Positions 24,291 through 36,402 of a stretch of DNA of 64,000 nt are shown one piece after another. The notes under the pieces are model-generated. The model searched no databases and was not told the DNA's origin. It saw only the letters and a list, made by a program, of their open reading frames with translations. Each line of letters opens with the position of its first letter. The stretch's first letter is position 1. A program made the translations under genes and the position numbers. The stretch lies in NCBI GenBank assembly GCA_029931535.1, contig JAQPZY010000833.1, positions 489,547 to 553,546 on the forward strand, written 5' to 3'. This stretch comes from Margaritifera margaritifera. Its lineage: Eukaryota > Mollusca > Bivalvia > Unionida > Margaritiferidae.

Positions 24291-26068
24291 ATCGTGGTGT
24301 AAGAATCGGTCAGATAGTAAAATCATAATTCAATCATTTCATTGCTTTTTATGAAATATATTAATGTTTTGTGTGTCTGATTGTTTTTAAACTTATTCAA
24401 TTAGAAGGCTCCGAAAAGCTCAGATGCTTGAATATTTTCACAATCAGAATTTTCATATAACTTGAACTATTCTCGTGAGCTAGAAAAAGGGACCGTGGAT
24501 AAATTTTAGGTGTTTTATAAACAGTTGGTACTGGCCCATTCATCAATTTGTGCTTTTTTCAAGTTGAACTTGATTTGTCATTCCATCTCATATGACAAAA
24601 TTAAATCTCCATAAATGTATACCAAGCTTTCCCATACAAATATGCTAACACACAAACATCTCAACCATTCATCAACCAGTTACAAATAGAATGGTGTATT
24701 CTCTTACAAGGGATTCCCAGGCAATATGGATACGTGCATGAAAAAAAGAAAACAAAAAGAAAGAAAAGAAAAAAAATATACAGCAGAGACTTGATTATTG
24801 TAAATTTAGTACGCACGTTATTGTGACAAACAAAGCAATACCTACAAAATAGTTTTGTCTTATACAAAATAATCTATAACTCATGAATAATCTGTTTATG
24901 GGTTTACTTGTCGATACAACTATGAATCGTGTAATTTATTTTTACAATAGACATTTTAATTCCCAAACCAAATATTGAGCGTGACGTCATCCTTTCCAAA
25001 TAGTCGTAAAAAGTATTTTGGGGTAATACATATAAAGATTTATGGTTTTAATGTCTTTAAGTATATATAGACTATATCTACATTGTTGTCGTAGATACTG
25101 TTAATATTTCTCACTACTAAGTTAAAAACAGTCTCTTCTCACGAGTTACAAAGGCATGAGTGAAAGTATACTCACAAGTGAAATTCCAACGGTAACCATA
25201 GTAAAAGTGTTGGTTTTCTTTCTTATGACATACGTGTTACTTTTGCGACATTGTTTTTTTATTCCTTTCGATCGGCTCTTACAAAACAGGTCATAGCATT
25301 TTATCAGTCCGCAAACATAAATATTTACTGAGAAGTTTGATATAATTCTGTAATTACTGGCTGATATTAAAAACAATGAATATTTAGAAAACTGTTCTCG
25401 CAGAAAAGAAAGTTAGTGTAGCGAAAAAGAAGAAAAAAGACTTCGCATAATTACAGAGAACACTTAAATCCCACATCCAGCAGTTTGTTACTGTGCGAAG
25501 AAACTTCAAATTTTCCGGTTTTGAAATAAAATGGTTCAAGTACGATACTTTTGTGGCTGTTGTAAAGTGACAAGTGGGATGAAGCTTAAAGTTGGCCGCA
25601 GAAACTAATTTTACACATAATGGTCGATAAAAACGTGGATGCTGATGAGATAGGTATCAGAATTCAAACCATATACACCGTGACGTTTCCAATTAAACAA
25701 CAATGTGATTTGGTCTCTACCTTTTTAGACTCATATGAGAAGTCATTGGAAAAAATGGTGTTTACATTTAACAGTGTGATTCTGCGCATTAGGCCTTTAT
25801 TTGTATTTCTTAAGTATTTTCCAGAACAGGATATAAGATCAATCTCAGTGATGATTGTATTCAAGGATTTCATATTCCGTACAGATTGAAACACAACTGA
25901 AAAATCTGAGTCACTCTTCAACATCAGAATAAGCAAAGTTTCATATTAAATCCCTGTTTCTAACTATGTGGTCAGGTGAATTCAGGCCTAAATAAGATGA
26001 TTCCTTAATACCATTATTCAACGTCCCCTTTCACGTTTCTTCAATATCGTATTTTTGTTTAAACAATA
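24291..26068. other. No gene seen
   Basis: AT-rich sequence. The frames at 25620-25889 (+) and 25664-25936 (-) overlap on opposite strands, have no recognisable motif and are probably chance openings. Confidence 0.45.
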
Positions 26069-26069
26069 T

Positions 26070-26712
26070 CTTTTTACAGACACAGACATGGCATGCATCT
26101 ATTTATTTTTACATGCACAGACATGACATGCATCAAACTCTTTTTACATACACAGACATGGCATGCATCTAATTCTTTTTACATATACAGACATGGCATG
26201 CATCTAATTCTTTTTACATGCACAGACATGGCATGCATCTAATTCTTTTTACATACACAGACATGACATGCATCTAATTCTTTTTACATACACAGACATG
26301 ACATGCATCTAATTATTTTTACATACACAGACATGGCATGCATCTAATTCTTTTTACATATACAGACATGGCATGCATCTAATTCTTTCTTACATCCACA
26401 GACATGGCATGCATCTAATTCTTTTTTACATGCACAGACATGGCATGCATCTAATTCTTTTTTACATGCACAGACATGGCATGCATCTAATTCTTTTTTG
26501 CATACACAGACATGGCATGCATCTAATTCTTTTTACATACACAGACATGGCATGCATCTAATTCTTTTTTACATACACAGACAAGGCACGCATCTAATTC
26601 TTTTTTACATACACAGACATGGCATTCATCAAATTCTTGTTACATACACAGACATGGCATGCATCTAATTCTCTTTACATATATAGATATGGCATGCATC
26701 TAATTCTTTCAA
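26070..26712. repeat. 36-bp minisatellite, about 17-18 copies
   Basis: The unit is close to CATACACAGACATGG plus CATGCATCTAATTCTTTTTA, with the length of the T-run varying by a base. GCATGCAT is preserved in nearly every unit. Where units are exactly 36 bases the reading frame stays open (26373-26561), giving a 12-residue repeat (MHLILFYMHRHG). This is a by-product of the period and not evidence for a gene. Confidence 0.95.
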
Positions 26713-27339
26713 ATAAAGATCTGAAAACAAGCATCAATTATGTTAATAATAATTCATCTCCAAAACATTCCGTACAAGAATACACATAAGATGTCTAATA
26801 TGAATAAAATAGCAGAGATTACACCTATACGAGTCATAACTACTTCTACTATTAGTATTACTACTACTACTACTATAATGATATGGGATTTTCTTTCCAT
26901 TTCTAGTTGCCTTTTACCTTGTGGAACGCCTTGCTTGTTTCTAGTCTGAGGGAGTGAGACACGCACAACCTAATTTGTTATGTCCTACCGCAAAAATGGA
27001 CAAATTAAGTCAACGAGTGTGGCTTTTATTTTTAGATGAGAGCATTTAAAATCTACATAATACTGTAGTACAATAAATACTTGATCGAAATATGCATACT
27101 TCGCTTCAAAATCTGGTATAATGTTAATTTTTACTAACTTTCACCATATGCGTACTTTATGTCTACTCCACTTTTCTACTTCATTTTTACGTTAGCCATC
27201 AATGACCAGGATTAGTTTAAGCTCCGAAGATGTAAAATGTTGTGCCCAAATCATTCTAATGATTAATCATGAACATGTTTTGTGTCATTCGCAACTTCGA
27301 GGTCAATCCTACGGGTCATACCTGGAATGTATGGCGATT

Positions 27340-27620
27340 GCTGCCATGCGAATCACCACGGCTATTTACGAAAACAAGGATTGACCGAGAAGGCACGAAC
27401 GCATCAAACTATTTTTTCATTCGTAACTACTCGGTTACTCCTATAGTCAATCCAATCAAAGAAATAGCCGAGGTGATCCGAATCGATTGGGGGGGGGGGG
27501 GGGTTTGCGAACACTTTCCATCGAACAAACTATAATTTTTCTGCAAATAACTGCGCCGACATACATCAGAGGCATATTTTAGTCTCGCAAAAATAGCCGA
27601 GGTTGATCCGAGTGGTCTTG
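27340..27620. repeat. Small inverted-repeat cluster around AAATAGCCGAGGTGATCC
   Basis: CGAATCACCACGGCTATTT at about 27349 is the near reverse complement of AAATAGCCGAGGTGATCCG at about 27462. A further direct copy, AATAGCCGAGGTTGATCCG, lies near 27593. A run of about 14 G lies at 27490-27503. This looks like a degraded foldback/MITE. Frames through it (27202-27630) are incidental. Confidence 0.55.
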
Positions 27621-27726
27621 TGTAATTCAACTTTAGTAGAGTAATTTATGATGCCCCCTGTTGGCTCGGGGATGCAGAGTATGCCCTATGCGCCCTCTTG
27701 CGTGTCGTAAGAGACCACTAATGGAG

Positions 27727-27910
27727 GCAGGGGCCGTGGTCGCTCAGTAATTAGCGTGCTGGACTTGAGACCAAAAGGATGCAGGTTCGAATTCTACCAT
27801 TTGATCAGCTCGGGTCGGCTACCGTGCTGCATCCTTGGGCAGGCACTTTACTCCAATTGCCTCAGCACTAAATAACCTACTTGTGTTGCTGTGCCGTAAA
27901 ACACCAAACC
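27727..27910 (+). mobile_element. tRNA-derived SINE (copy 1)
   Basis: A box-A-like TGGTCGCTCAGTAATTAGCG (from 27737) and box B GGTTCGAATTC (from 27784) give a pol III internal promoter in tRNA arrangement. A conserved body follows (CATCCTTGGGCAGGCACTTTA, then TTGCCTCAGCACTAAATAACC, then GCCGTAAAACACC) and an AAACC-rich tail. The body matches the 39220-39412 copy closely. The central GGGCAAGGCACTTT-type domain is the sort shared by wide-ranging metazoan SINEs; I do not assign a named family. 27650-27720 just upstream, with GTCGTAAGAGACCACTAATGG, may belong to a linked element. Confidence 0.85.
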
Positions 27911-29265
27911 AAACCAAATCATTTTTGCTTTGGAATATATTTCATCAATGTTTTAAATAATGAGACAATAATGATATCAGTCTCTTCTTCTATAACGCTG
28001 TCTCCTTCTAAACAGCTAGGTGGAAATTTAATGTTTTTTGTAGTACTGTCAACTCTTGTTACAACGACCAAGCTCGTGTCCAGCCATTTTGTCATAGTAA
28101 CAAATATGTCCTTTTAATGATTATGTCTTTAATTTATAAAAGTGGTCCTTGTCTGATCGTTGGCCAACCAATGTATCAGTGAAAAGAATGAGTCAGATAT
28201 ATAACTCTATACTTCTTAAATAATATTGTCGTAATTATTTTAAAATCTTATACACATGTTCCTACATATAAAAATCATTTTCTAAAAATGTCACGTGGAG
28301 ATGTTATTCTCTGATATATTCCAGGAAAAGTATAATCATAAGGAATGTCAACGTCGTTGTAAAACAATATATAAGGAAATATGCATGTTTCTACCAGGAA
28401 ATAGCTGCCTGAGTCGGAAGCTAAATATTCGGTAACAAAAATTAAATTTACCATTCAACATTTTTATTCTCACAATTTTAGACAGAACGCAAATATTCAG
28501 TTGTAATAAATGTTGTTTCAATCAGAATTGAGTGTATATTTATTAATTTGTCAACGATCTGAGAGAACGATATCATTTTTTTTCTTCCTCCGGATACTTT
28601 AGTATGAAAGAGCAATAGAATATTGCTTTAGAATTCGATATAAAAAATATTTTCAATTCATCAGTATGTAACGCATGGTTCAAAGGTATCATAAAAACTA
28701 ATTGAATTCAGCTATGCTGCGACTTGATCCCTGTTTAACTTTTGGCCCTGCATTACAAGTATTCTATCGCAGCTGGTAGTACATTGCCATGGAAACAGCA
28801 ATTACCAGCATTATTAACCAGGTCTAAATTTCGCACAGCTTTGATTTGCTAGTGAATATTTTTCTTTTTTAAAAAGCAACAAGCACTTTAAATAGTGATA
28901 CTGTTAATATTATGTAAACAGATGAATAGTTAAACAAAATTACTGAATACAAACATGAACTAATTACAACTTTCAGAACCAAGTAAGGTAAAGACTGACT
29001 TCGATGCGAGAGAACAAATATGAAGTCAAAGATGAAATATAATGCAATTGTAGTATATAGATCAGAATGAAAATATCAGATCAAAAGAGAAATTCGAAAT
29101 CTGATAGAATCCTTGTATTCATTTCCCTTGGCTTTTTGGACAAAATGTTTGAAGGGTAGGAATTAGGAGTATAACTTGCATGTTTGCTAAATTTCGCGAC
29201 CAGGTCAAGAAAAAAGTCTGAATACAAAAAACACACGTTGCGCGTTACATCCTATGCACACGATT
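27911..29265. other. No gene seen
   Basis: AT-rich, stop-dense in all frames. No repeat structure recognised. Confidence 0.45.
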
Positions 29266-29269
29266 AATT

Positions 29270-29900
29270 GGTTTCAATGCACCTATGTTAGTGACACACC
29301 TTTAAGATAAATGAAAGTCAATGTGACCTATATTTCACCTTTACTGGCTTTAGTTAAGTTGTTGGGTTTATCTCATGACTACATGGGTTCTGGCATGCTA
29401 TATGCAAACGTTCCTACCTAGATTCATGAAACTTGAGGAAGCGAAGCATCTTGATAATTTCTTCATCCTTATTGCAAAAAGATATCTCTTTGACCTATAT
29501 TTCATGCTTCTGTGACTTTGCTGAGATTTTGTGTTGAAAGGAATTTCGTGTGTACTGTTCATTTTAGAGTTATGAAGCTTGATGACTGGATGCATGTTAT
29601 AACCAAAAGTCACTGACCTACATCTTATGCTGTACTAATATAATTACTTATATTTTTTTAGCTCATGACGACTTAGCTTTCTGCATGCTATGTATATACT
29701 AGTCTTCACAGAAGTAGCTTTATGACAATGCAGCTGAAAGTAGGAATACATATATTTATTCAATGGTAAACTTTCAATATTTATGACAAGATATTTATAC
29801 TGTCATAGGTTACTCTCAGTAGGTTAAATGTGTATTGTACATTTGAATGAGTAGGTGTTAGAAGAATGGACTGCATGCATTTCAGCTGCAATGGCTTATA
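29270..29900. repeat. Degenerate repeats with TGACCTATATTTCA motif
   Basis: TGACCTATATTTCA occurs near 29327 and 29491, and a variant near 29611. They lie with CTCATGAC, TTCATGAAACTTGAGG and GGCATGCTATATGCA-type phrases that recur in this interval. It resembles dispersed repeat arrays common in mollusc genomes; spacing is uneven (about 120-165 bases). No coding. Confidence 0.45.
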
Positions 29901-30147
29901 GGGTGGACAATAATAATAGTTTCTAAAGATGATTTTTATTAACAATGATTTGAAGAAAAAAATACCCTTTGGATTTTACCAACTCATTATGCTTCGATAT
30001 CACATAAATGAATGTTCTTTATTGTTTTATGCAGTTTATGCCCTGTTGCAAAGACCAACATTTTTTAGGTCACGATCACTTTGGCAATAACTAATTTTCT
30101 GCATGGCTGCTGTTGTTTCCTAATTATGGCAACGTTGTCATATTACG

Positions 30148-30398
30148 TTGTGGCAACATGATTTGGTGAATTTGCTGGAATGTTGTTTTAACGTTGTTGT
30201 TTAACGTCACGATATAACATTCCTACATCCAGCTGAAAACGTTCAAAAACTATTGAAAACAGTGAATAATGAAAGCTAATTTGTGTTTGTAAAACACATG
30301 TGCCACTCTGCTGTAAAATAGGTTCAAATTTGCAATTAAATATTACAAAAAAACTTTGCAAATTATGCATATACCCGAAACCCACACAAATCTTGGTT
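30148..30398 (-). repeat. Composite repeat copy 2, inner part (inverted)
   Basis: The reverse complement matches 21191-21445, including CACTGTTTTCAATAGTTT and CAAATCATGTTGCCACAA. About 75-80 percent similar by eye. It is separated from the rest of copy 2 by 1.4 kb that has no counterpart in copy 1. Confidence 0.8.
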
Positions 30399-31825
30399 GA
30401 AAAGGACACGTCACAACTTACAAGCATGGAAAAAAGTTATGTATTTATTTTCAAATAACCATACAACTTACAATCATAAACAAAAGTTAAGTATATAAAT
30501 ATGATATATAACACTTCTTTATCCAGGTTGACAACATATGTTTAAATTTTTTTTTCCTGCAATCGCTTCTCCTAGAATGGATCTGCATACATACAACAAG
30601 TATGTTACACAAAAGAGAAACCACATTTATAAACTAAACAAAAGCACAGTGAATCACTGAACACTAAAAATTTCAGGGCTGTACGAATTAGATAGCCCGA
30701 CGCCCAAGACCAGTCCATTTCTCGGTTGGACAAGTACCTGGCGGCAAGAGCTTAGTGGCGGGCAAGTATAATTTTTCAAAACCAAAAGGTCCCAATTTTG
30801 ATTCGCAAGATTTATGCACCGCCTTTTTTTTTTGTTGGTACAGTCCTCTTCCAGATCAGCATTTTTGATCTTACCTGTGTTACTATTAACACGCAAATCA
30901 GGAATATAGGGATCATACATGCTTTTATTGGTGTCGCTCGCCTAATCCCGAGGGGGTCGTTGAAGCCTGATCCAGAAGGACGTGGGTTTCAACATTCCAG
31001 AGAGACACGGGAAACGTTGATACCAGAAGAAGAAAAAAAAAACACGTATGGTCGCTATTCTTACATAAAACCCCACTAAAGCTTTTAACTTTGCAGATGC
31101 AATTTAAAGTTTCCCTGGTGAAGGCGCCGATCCGGTACGTTAGCTTTACTTAATACTTTTCTGGGGCGGCGCGCGTTCCCGATCAGCTGATGTAAAATGA
31201 ATGAACGTCTCGCAAGAAAGCCAGCTTCTAAGATCTATTGATAAATAACCATTTTAGCGAATTGTTCAATATGATATCTGTCACATTTTTAGGAATAAAG
31301 CATCTACCAGATCTTTGGCAAGTAATTACGTGGAATTACTCAGATTCTGAACTACATTTTATTATATACGCAAATGAGAATACACACAGGTTACTGTGAA
31401 GCATATGAGTTGAGAAATCCCCTTTACGTGTTTCGTTATTTCTATCGCTTTGAATGAATAATGTGCATTAGAGCAAGAAAGCACATATTATTTCTCTCTT
31501 CTATGCGACAGGATTCCGTGTTTTCAAGTCAATACACAAACGATGCAGAAGTGCAGAGTCATTGGTTACGGGTGCGGTCCCTAAATAGGATAAGTATAAC
31601 AACACACAAGGTCATCAGTGGCGCATCAAATGCAATATTGACACATCATGCTTACGGCTACATTGATATACCTCGTTCAAGAATGCTGCGCAAGCATTTT
31701 TAAAGAATATGTGCCAATATGGCGCACTGAAATTTAAGTTTCCAAAACATTGACGAAAGACGGTCGTTCGCAGGTAAAGAATGACTTTGTGTGTTTATCT
31801 TGATTGGAATACAATAAAGAACACA
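30399..31825. other. 1.4-kb segment present only in composite repeat copy 2; possible SINE at 30925-31060
   Basis: It occupies the place of a 146-base spacer in copy 1, so it is either an insertion here or a deletion there. Within it, 30925-31060 reads GGTGTCGCTCGCCTAATCC and then GGACGTGGGTTTCAAC, reminiscent of degraded A and B boxes. An A-rich GAAGAAGAAAAAAAAAACACG tail follows. I give that SINE reading low weight. No gene is supported; frames at 30798-31079 and 31461-31703 lack motifs. Confidence 0.4.
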
Positions 31826-32806
31826 AAATCGGTAATCAGTTGGTTTGTTTTTGACGGAAACTCAATCCTAAAAATCTCTACGTATCGTCTGCTCTATTCG
31901 ATTTTTTTTGTTACAATTTTGCGACAGATTCAAGATTATTCTTGTATCTGAGCAATTCTTTTATCTGACAAATTGTGAGGTTTTCTAAAGAGTTAAAAAT
32001 CCGGACGGAATGTGAACTGTTGCTTAGTCATGATATCGTGTGCGTAGATTTTAGGCTGATTTTGAGGCCTTATGCCTTCCATAATCAATTTAGACAGATT
32101 TATGAGAAGAAAATTAAAAATCAATTTGATATTATATAATAAAATTTCTAATTATTTACAGCATGATATATGTTCTCTCTTCTATATTAAGACAAAATTA
32201 AGTGCCCTTGTAGAAGTTCAAGTTATTCCTAGTCACCTTCAGGAACCATCCAAAAAGTAAATATGGCAATAAGTGACTGACAGGAAGATAATTTGAGTTC
32301 AGCAGGGTGTAATCTACCGGAATATATCACATTTCGTTTTTGAACATATGATACAATTTGAGAATGTAATAGACAAAATATCTTAGATCGGTATGCCGAC
32401 AGGAACATTTATTGGTATTTCAGTCCCGCAGGGTTAATGGCGGTTGCCAATTTTCCCATTCGCATACTGATATAAGATATTTTAGTTTACTACGTTCTTA
32501 AATCGTATTAGGTGTAACAGAATGTGATATATCCCGGTAGATTTGAACCTATCGAACCTAAATTTTCTTCCTGTCGGCCACTTGTAGCAATATTTATTTT
32601 CCGTCTGCTTTCCGGTAACTTGGAATACCTCTCTGCTATGGTGTTTGTGTGTGTGTGTGTCTGTGGGGGGGGGGGGGGCTTGCACAAAATAGAAAAAAAT
32701 CTATCTTACGTTTGATAATTTGAACAATAACAAATAACTATTAATCTGACAAATATGCAAGAAAAAATGTAAAATGAACAGGTTAGTCATTTTAAAAACA
32801 GAAACT
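31826..32806 (-). repeat. Composite repeat copy 2, outer part, uninterrupted (empty site at about 32170)
   Basis: The reverse complement matches 16322-16948 followed directly by 20652-21044. At about 32165-32185, the sequence that is split in copy 1 by the 3.7-kb TIR element is continuous here. The foldback arms are also present (about 32272-32405 and 32450-32585). TG and G runs (32640-32678) are private to this copy. Confidence 0.85.
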
Positions 32807-35800
32807 GCATGTATATACAACAGGACATCGTATGTAAAAGACATTGCAACATTAGGGACCGACCATTCAATTTTTGGGGGTGGTAGATGGGAAAGGCCTG
32901 TTACTTTTTTGAAGAGAAAAATTCGGCTTTCAAATAGCTTGAAAAATAATATTCTTGCTCTGATTTCTAGGAAAAAAAGGACAAAGTATATCTATTATAT
33001 TAATTCCAATAACAATTTATCTAGATGTAAAAGAGAAATAAATATCCTGGCTCAAAAGAAAATCGCAGACCCCCGTCTCCCCCCTCCCCATTCCCCCCAA
33101 AAATTAAATGGTCAGTTCCTTCAATTGCAGTTTATAATCAAGGGCCTACTAATGAAGAATACAGTCCAGCCATACAATTACATATGCTACCCTTGGGCAA
33201 CATTATATACATTAGACACTGGGAAATTAAGAAAATAGGAACTAGATAAACAGTATAAATAAAAAGGTATCCAGGACAAGTCACTTTTCCAAAGTCACTT
33301 GTCCTGACAAAGTGGCTGGGGAAAACAATTGTACAACCTCGAGTGGCATTCACTCCAATATTGAATTGGAGTGGCAAAATACATGTAATATTGAATATAT
33401 TGTAAGACACCTGTATGGTGTATATTGTGTTTTAAAACTGTAAACAATGTTTGCAAACAGCTGAACTATTCAATATCTAAAAAAAGACCTTAAATTATCA
33501 TCTTTTTGCAGAGTTCTCGATTCTACTACTAACTCTGCCAAAGATTCTCTATTCTTGTACTGTTTCGCTGTGCCTTGGAAGTATTTCTTCCGTATCCTCT
33601 CCTGCTGTAACTTTGGTATTTCCTAAGATTTTCCTTAAAAGGGCTAACTGCTTCTGTTGATTCTCCATAACGTTATCGAATTTCACAAGTATACTGAGCA
33701 GGAAAGCTGTAACAGATTTAGGATACCATAAGTGTCAGTGTTAGAAAATCACTATGAACATTGGACATTGGGCTAACGATGAAAAAATTACTATAGTAAT
33801 CATTGTCTCTAAAGCTTATCATAAAACATATAATTAAAAATATTAATTTGCATACATGTGGTGCCATGTATATTATATCATGATCTGTATCAAGATTCAT
33901 ATTGAATTCTTATCTAATCATGCATACTACATTTGTTGTGATGTGGTAATCCTTAATCCCTAAATATTAACGTCAGTTATTAACCATCTGAAATATTGTC
34001 GTACATACAATAATACATGTATCATGCACCTTACTATTATTTCAAAGAAGAAAAAAAAGAAAAATTCAGCCACTAGGTTTTTGAGCACAATGTATGTACA
34101 TCTGACATGTGCAAATTATATAATGATGTAAGTAGATTTGGGAAGTTGTAAATACTGTAGTATCAGTTGATTTATATAAACTAATTTAAAGTTCCAGTAC
34201 ATAATTATTTTATTTCTCTGTAACTTCTTACTTCATAAGCCTTTTAAAGGGTTCGTTTAAGTCTACTATCCATGGATCACTTTAGGTTTATCACTCCCAC
34301 TATTATCATTTGGCAGCTTAAGCTTTGTTTTATATAGAACACGCATAAATTAATCTGTTATTTTTATTCTATACATATTTACTGAATACTGACTTATAAT
34401 TTACTTTCTTTCAGTTCTGAATATATAATTATATTCAGTATGATTGATTTACCATATGATAATTATTGTTTAGATCTATTTGTATAATTTTTCGCATTTA
34501 TATGTATTATTAATATTTGTAATTAGCAGGTTCGAATTATCGTGTAGTGTGTGCATTTTCTTATAACGTTTCTACATATCAGCATGTATACATGTCCAAA
34601 ACATTATTGATTTGATTTTCCTTTCTATTTCTCTCTTATTTTATTTCATTTTATTGTACTGCACTACGTTTTCTTTCATACTGGTCAAGAACGATAAATC
34701 TTATGCCCATGATCCAAACGCATGCGCATTTAAAGACTCTTTTAGTCAAGGCATTTTCCCACGGCACACCCTCTCCCAGTTTATGTGCAAAAATATCCCT
34801 TTTCAGCTTACCCATATCATTTATTTAGTCAGATAAAGGTCACACAAAACGCCAATAATTTATAGCAGTGTACAGAGATATTTGGCAGACACTGACCTTG
34901 TTTTAAAATGGCGCCACCTCGCAAGGCGTTTACATGTGCCAGACAGCTTCCGTAGTACTATCAACCGAAAATAACCTCACTATCATAATCAAAAGGTTAT
35001 TTGCTATAACTCTTGATGCTAATTATGGATTAGTTCATCAATGTACATACCTTGATGTTTCAAAACAATTGAAAACAGCACATACATTTTTCAGCCACCG
35101 TCCAGCAGGTAAAAGTAGAGCTACAAACTTCAGTTGGCAGTTTTGTAAAATTTGATAAGTCAAAGATCATACCTCATGTTTGTGAACATACAAATTGACG
35201 AATAAAATATTTTCCAACACAAGTTGTAAGCTTCAATCAGTTATTTATTTTGGAAAGAACACTGAAAAAAGTACGAAACAATGATTATTCGCCCTCAGAC
35301 TTGTACGTTTGACACAACAATGGTATAACGTTGTAAAAACGTAACATATTATCCATGTATACATGACACCATTTGATGTGTAAACAGTTATATTCATTGC
35401 ATATACGTGTTATTTTTATAAATTTTGCATATTTTAGAGCCCGTAGAACAATTACGATTATGTGCATGTGCAATGTTTCAGCAACGTTGCCTCGACGCTA
35501 GTTCCGCATGTAACCAAATTACAACCCTAAAGCAACTTTACAGCAACTTTACAGAAACGAATTACATTCTGATTGTCAAAAAGTTCTGATAAATCAATAA
35601 ATAAAAAACACAAAATCTTACCTTTCGAAGTATCCATGTGTTGTTTATATATTGCACGGGGCGTAATTCGTCATTTCACCAAGCATCTTTTCACATCGGT
35701 AACGCATGGTAGCAATCATCATTTTACCTAAAATTGAGGGTCCTTTGAGATCATCATAAACGTATTGAGGAAAAGTAAGAAGTGTCATTTATGTTAATCT

Positions 35801-35862
35801 CAAAATATGTATGCGCGTTTCTGCGAATTCGTTATGCCTTACCGTAGCATAGGACAGAAAAT

Positions 35863-35904
<42 letters not shown>

Positions 35905-36314
35905 GATGCATGAACCAAGGGCTGTAAGTTATTTGTAGTATAACAACAAAGCCTTGAACAAGTGCTAAAAAGTTTTCCCTATAAAACCTGACGGGAAAAC
36001 TTGTACTGAATTGACTATTATTCGTGTGGTACAAGTGTTTCGTGGATTCTGTGGTTGCCACAAACTTCGAATATAAAGACCCAGCCGAATATTATCCATT
36101 TATGAAGACAACAGAGCCTGATCACAATCAAAGGCATATACATGAATTCATATTCTGACTAAAACGTCATCTTTTTCAAAAGCACGGAATTCGATACCCA
36201 CTACAATTAATGAAGTCACATTATTATGGGCAGCTATGTAGTATTTTGAAGTAGACTTCTGTGATAGTATAGGGAACGACCATATACTGCGAACCAGATA
36301 TATAGACAAATTCA

Positions 36315-36318
<4 letters not shown>
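32807..36318. other. No gene seen; small hairpin and (CT)n
   Basis: 33269-33307 contains CAGGACAAGT and ACTTGTCCTG as inverted arms. A CT tract lies at about 35866-35900. The 154-codon frame 32774-33238 is lysine/asparagine-rich with no motif and starts inside the composite repeat edge, so it is not accepted as a gene. Confidence 0.45.

Positions 36319-36397
<79 letters not shown>
36319..36397. repeat. (TA)n microsatellite
   Basis: A TA tract of about 79 bases with one C interruption at 36369. Confidence 0.95.

Positions 36398-36402
<5 letters not shown>

Noticed and set aside
25620..25936. Overlapping frames of about 90 codons on both strands
   Set aside because: No motif on either strand and AT-driven residue use, so probably chance.
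26070..26712. Possible CRISPR-like array
   Set aside because: Units are contiguous tandem copies without variable spacers, and the DNA is eukaryotic.
32774..33238. 154-codon + strand frame, longest in the window
   Set aside because: Lysine/asparagine-rich, begins inside the edge of the composite repeat, contains a low-complexity proline run and shows no domain.
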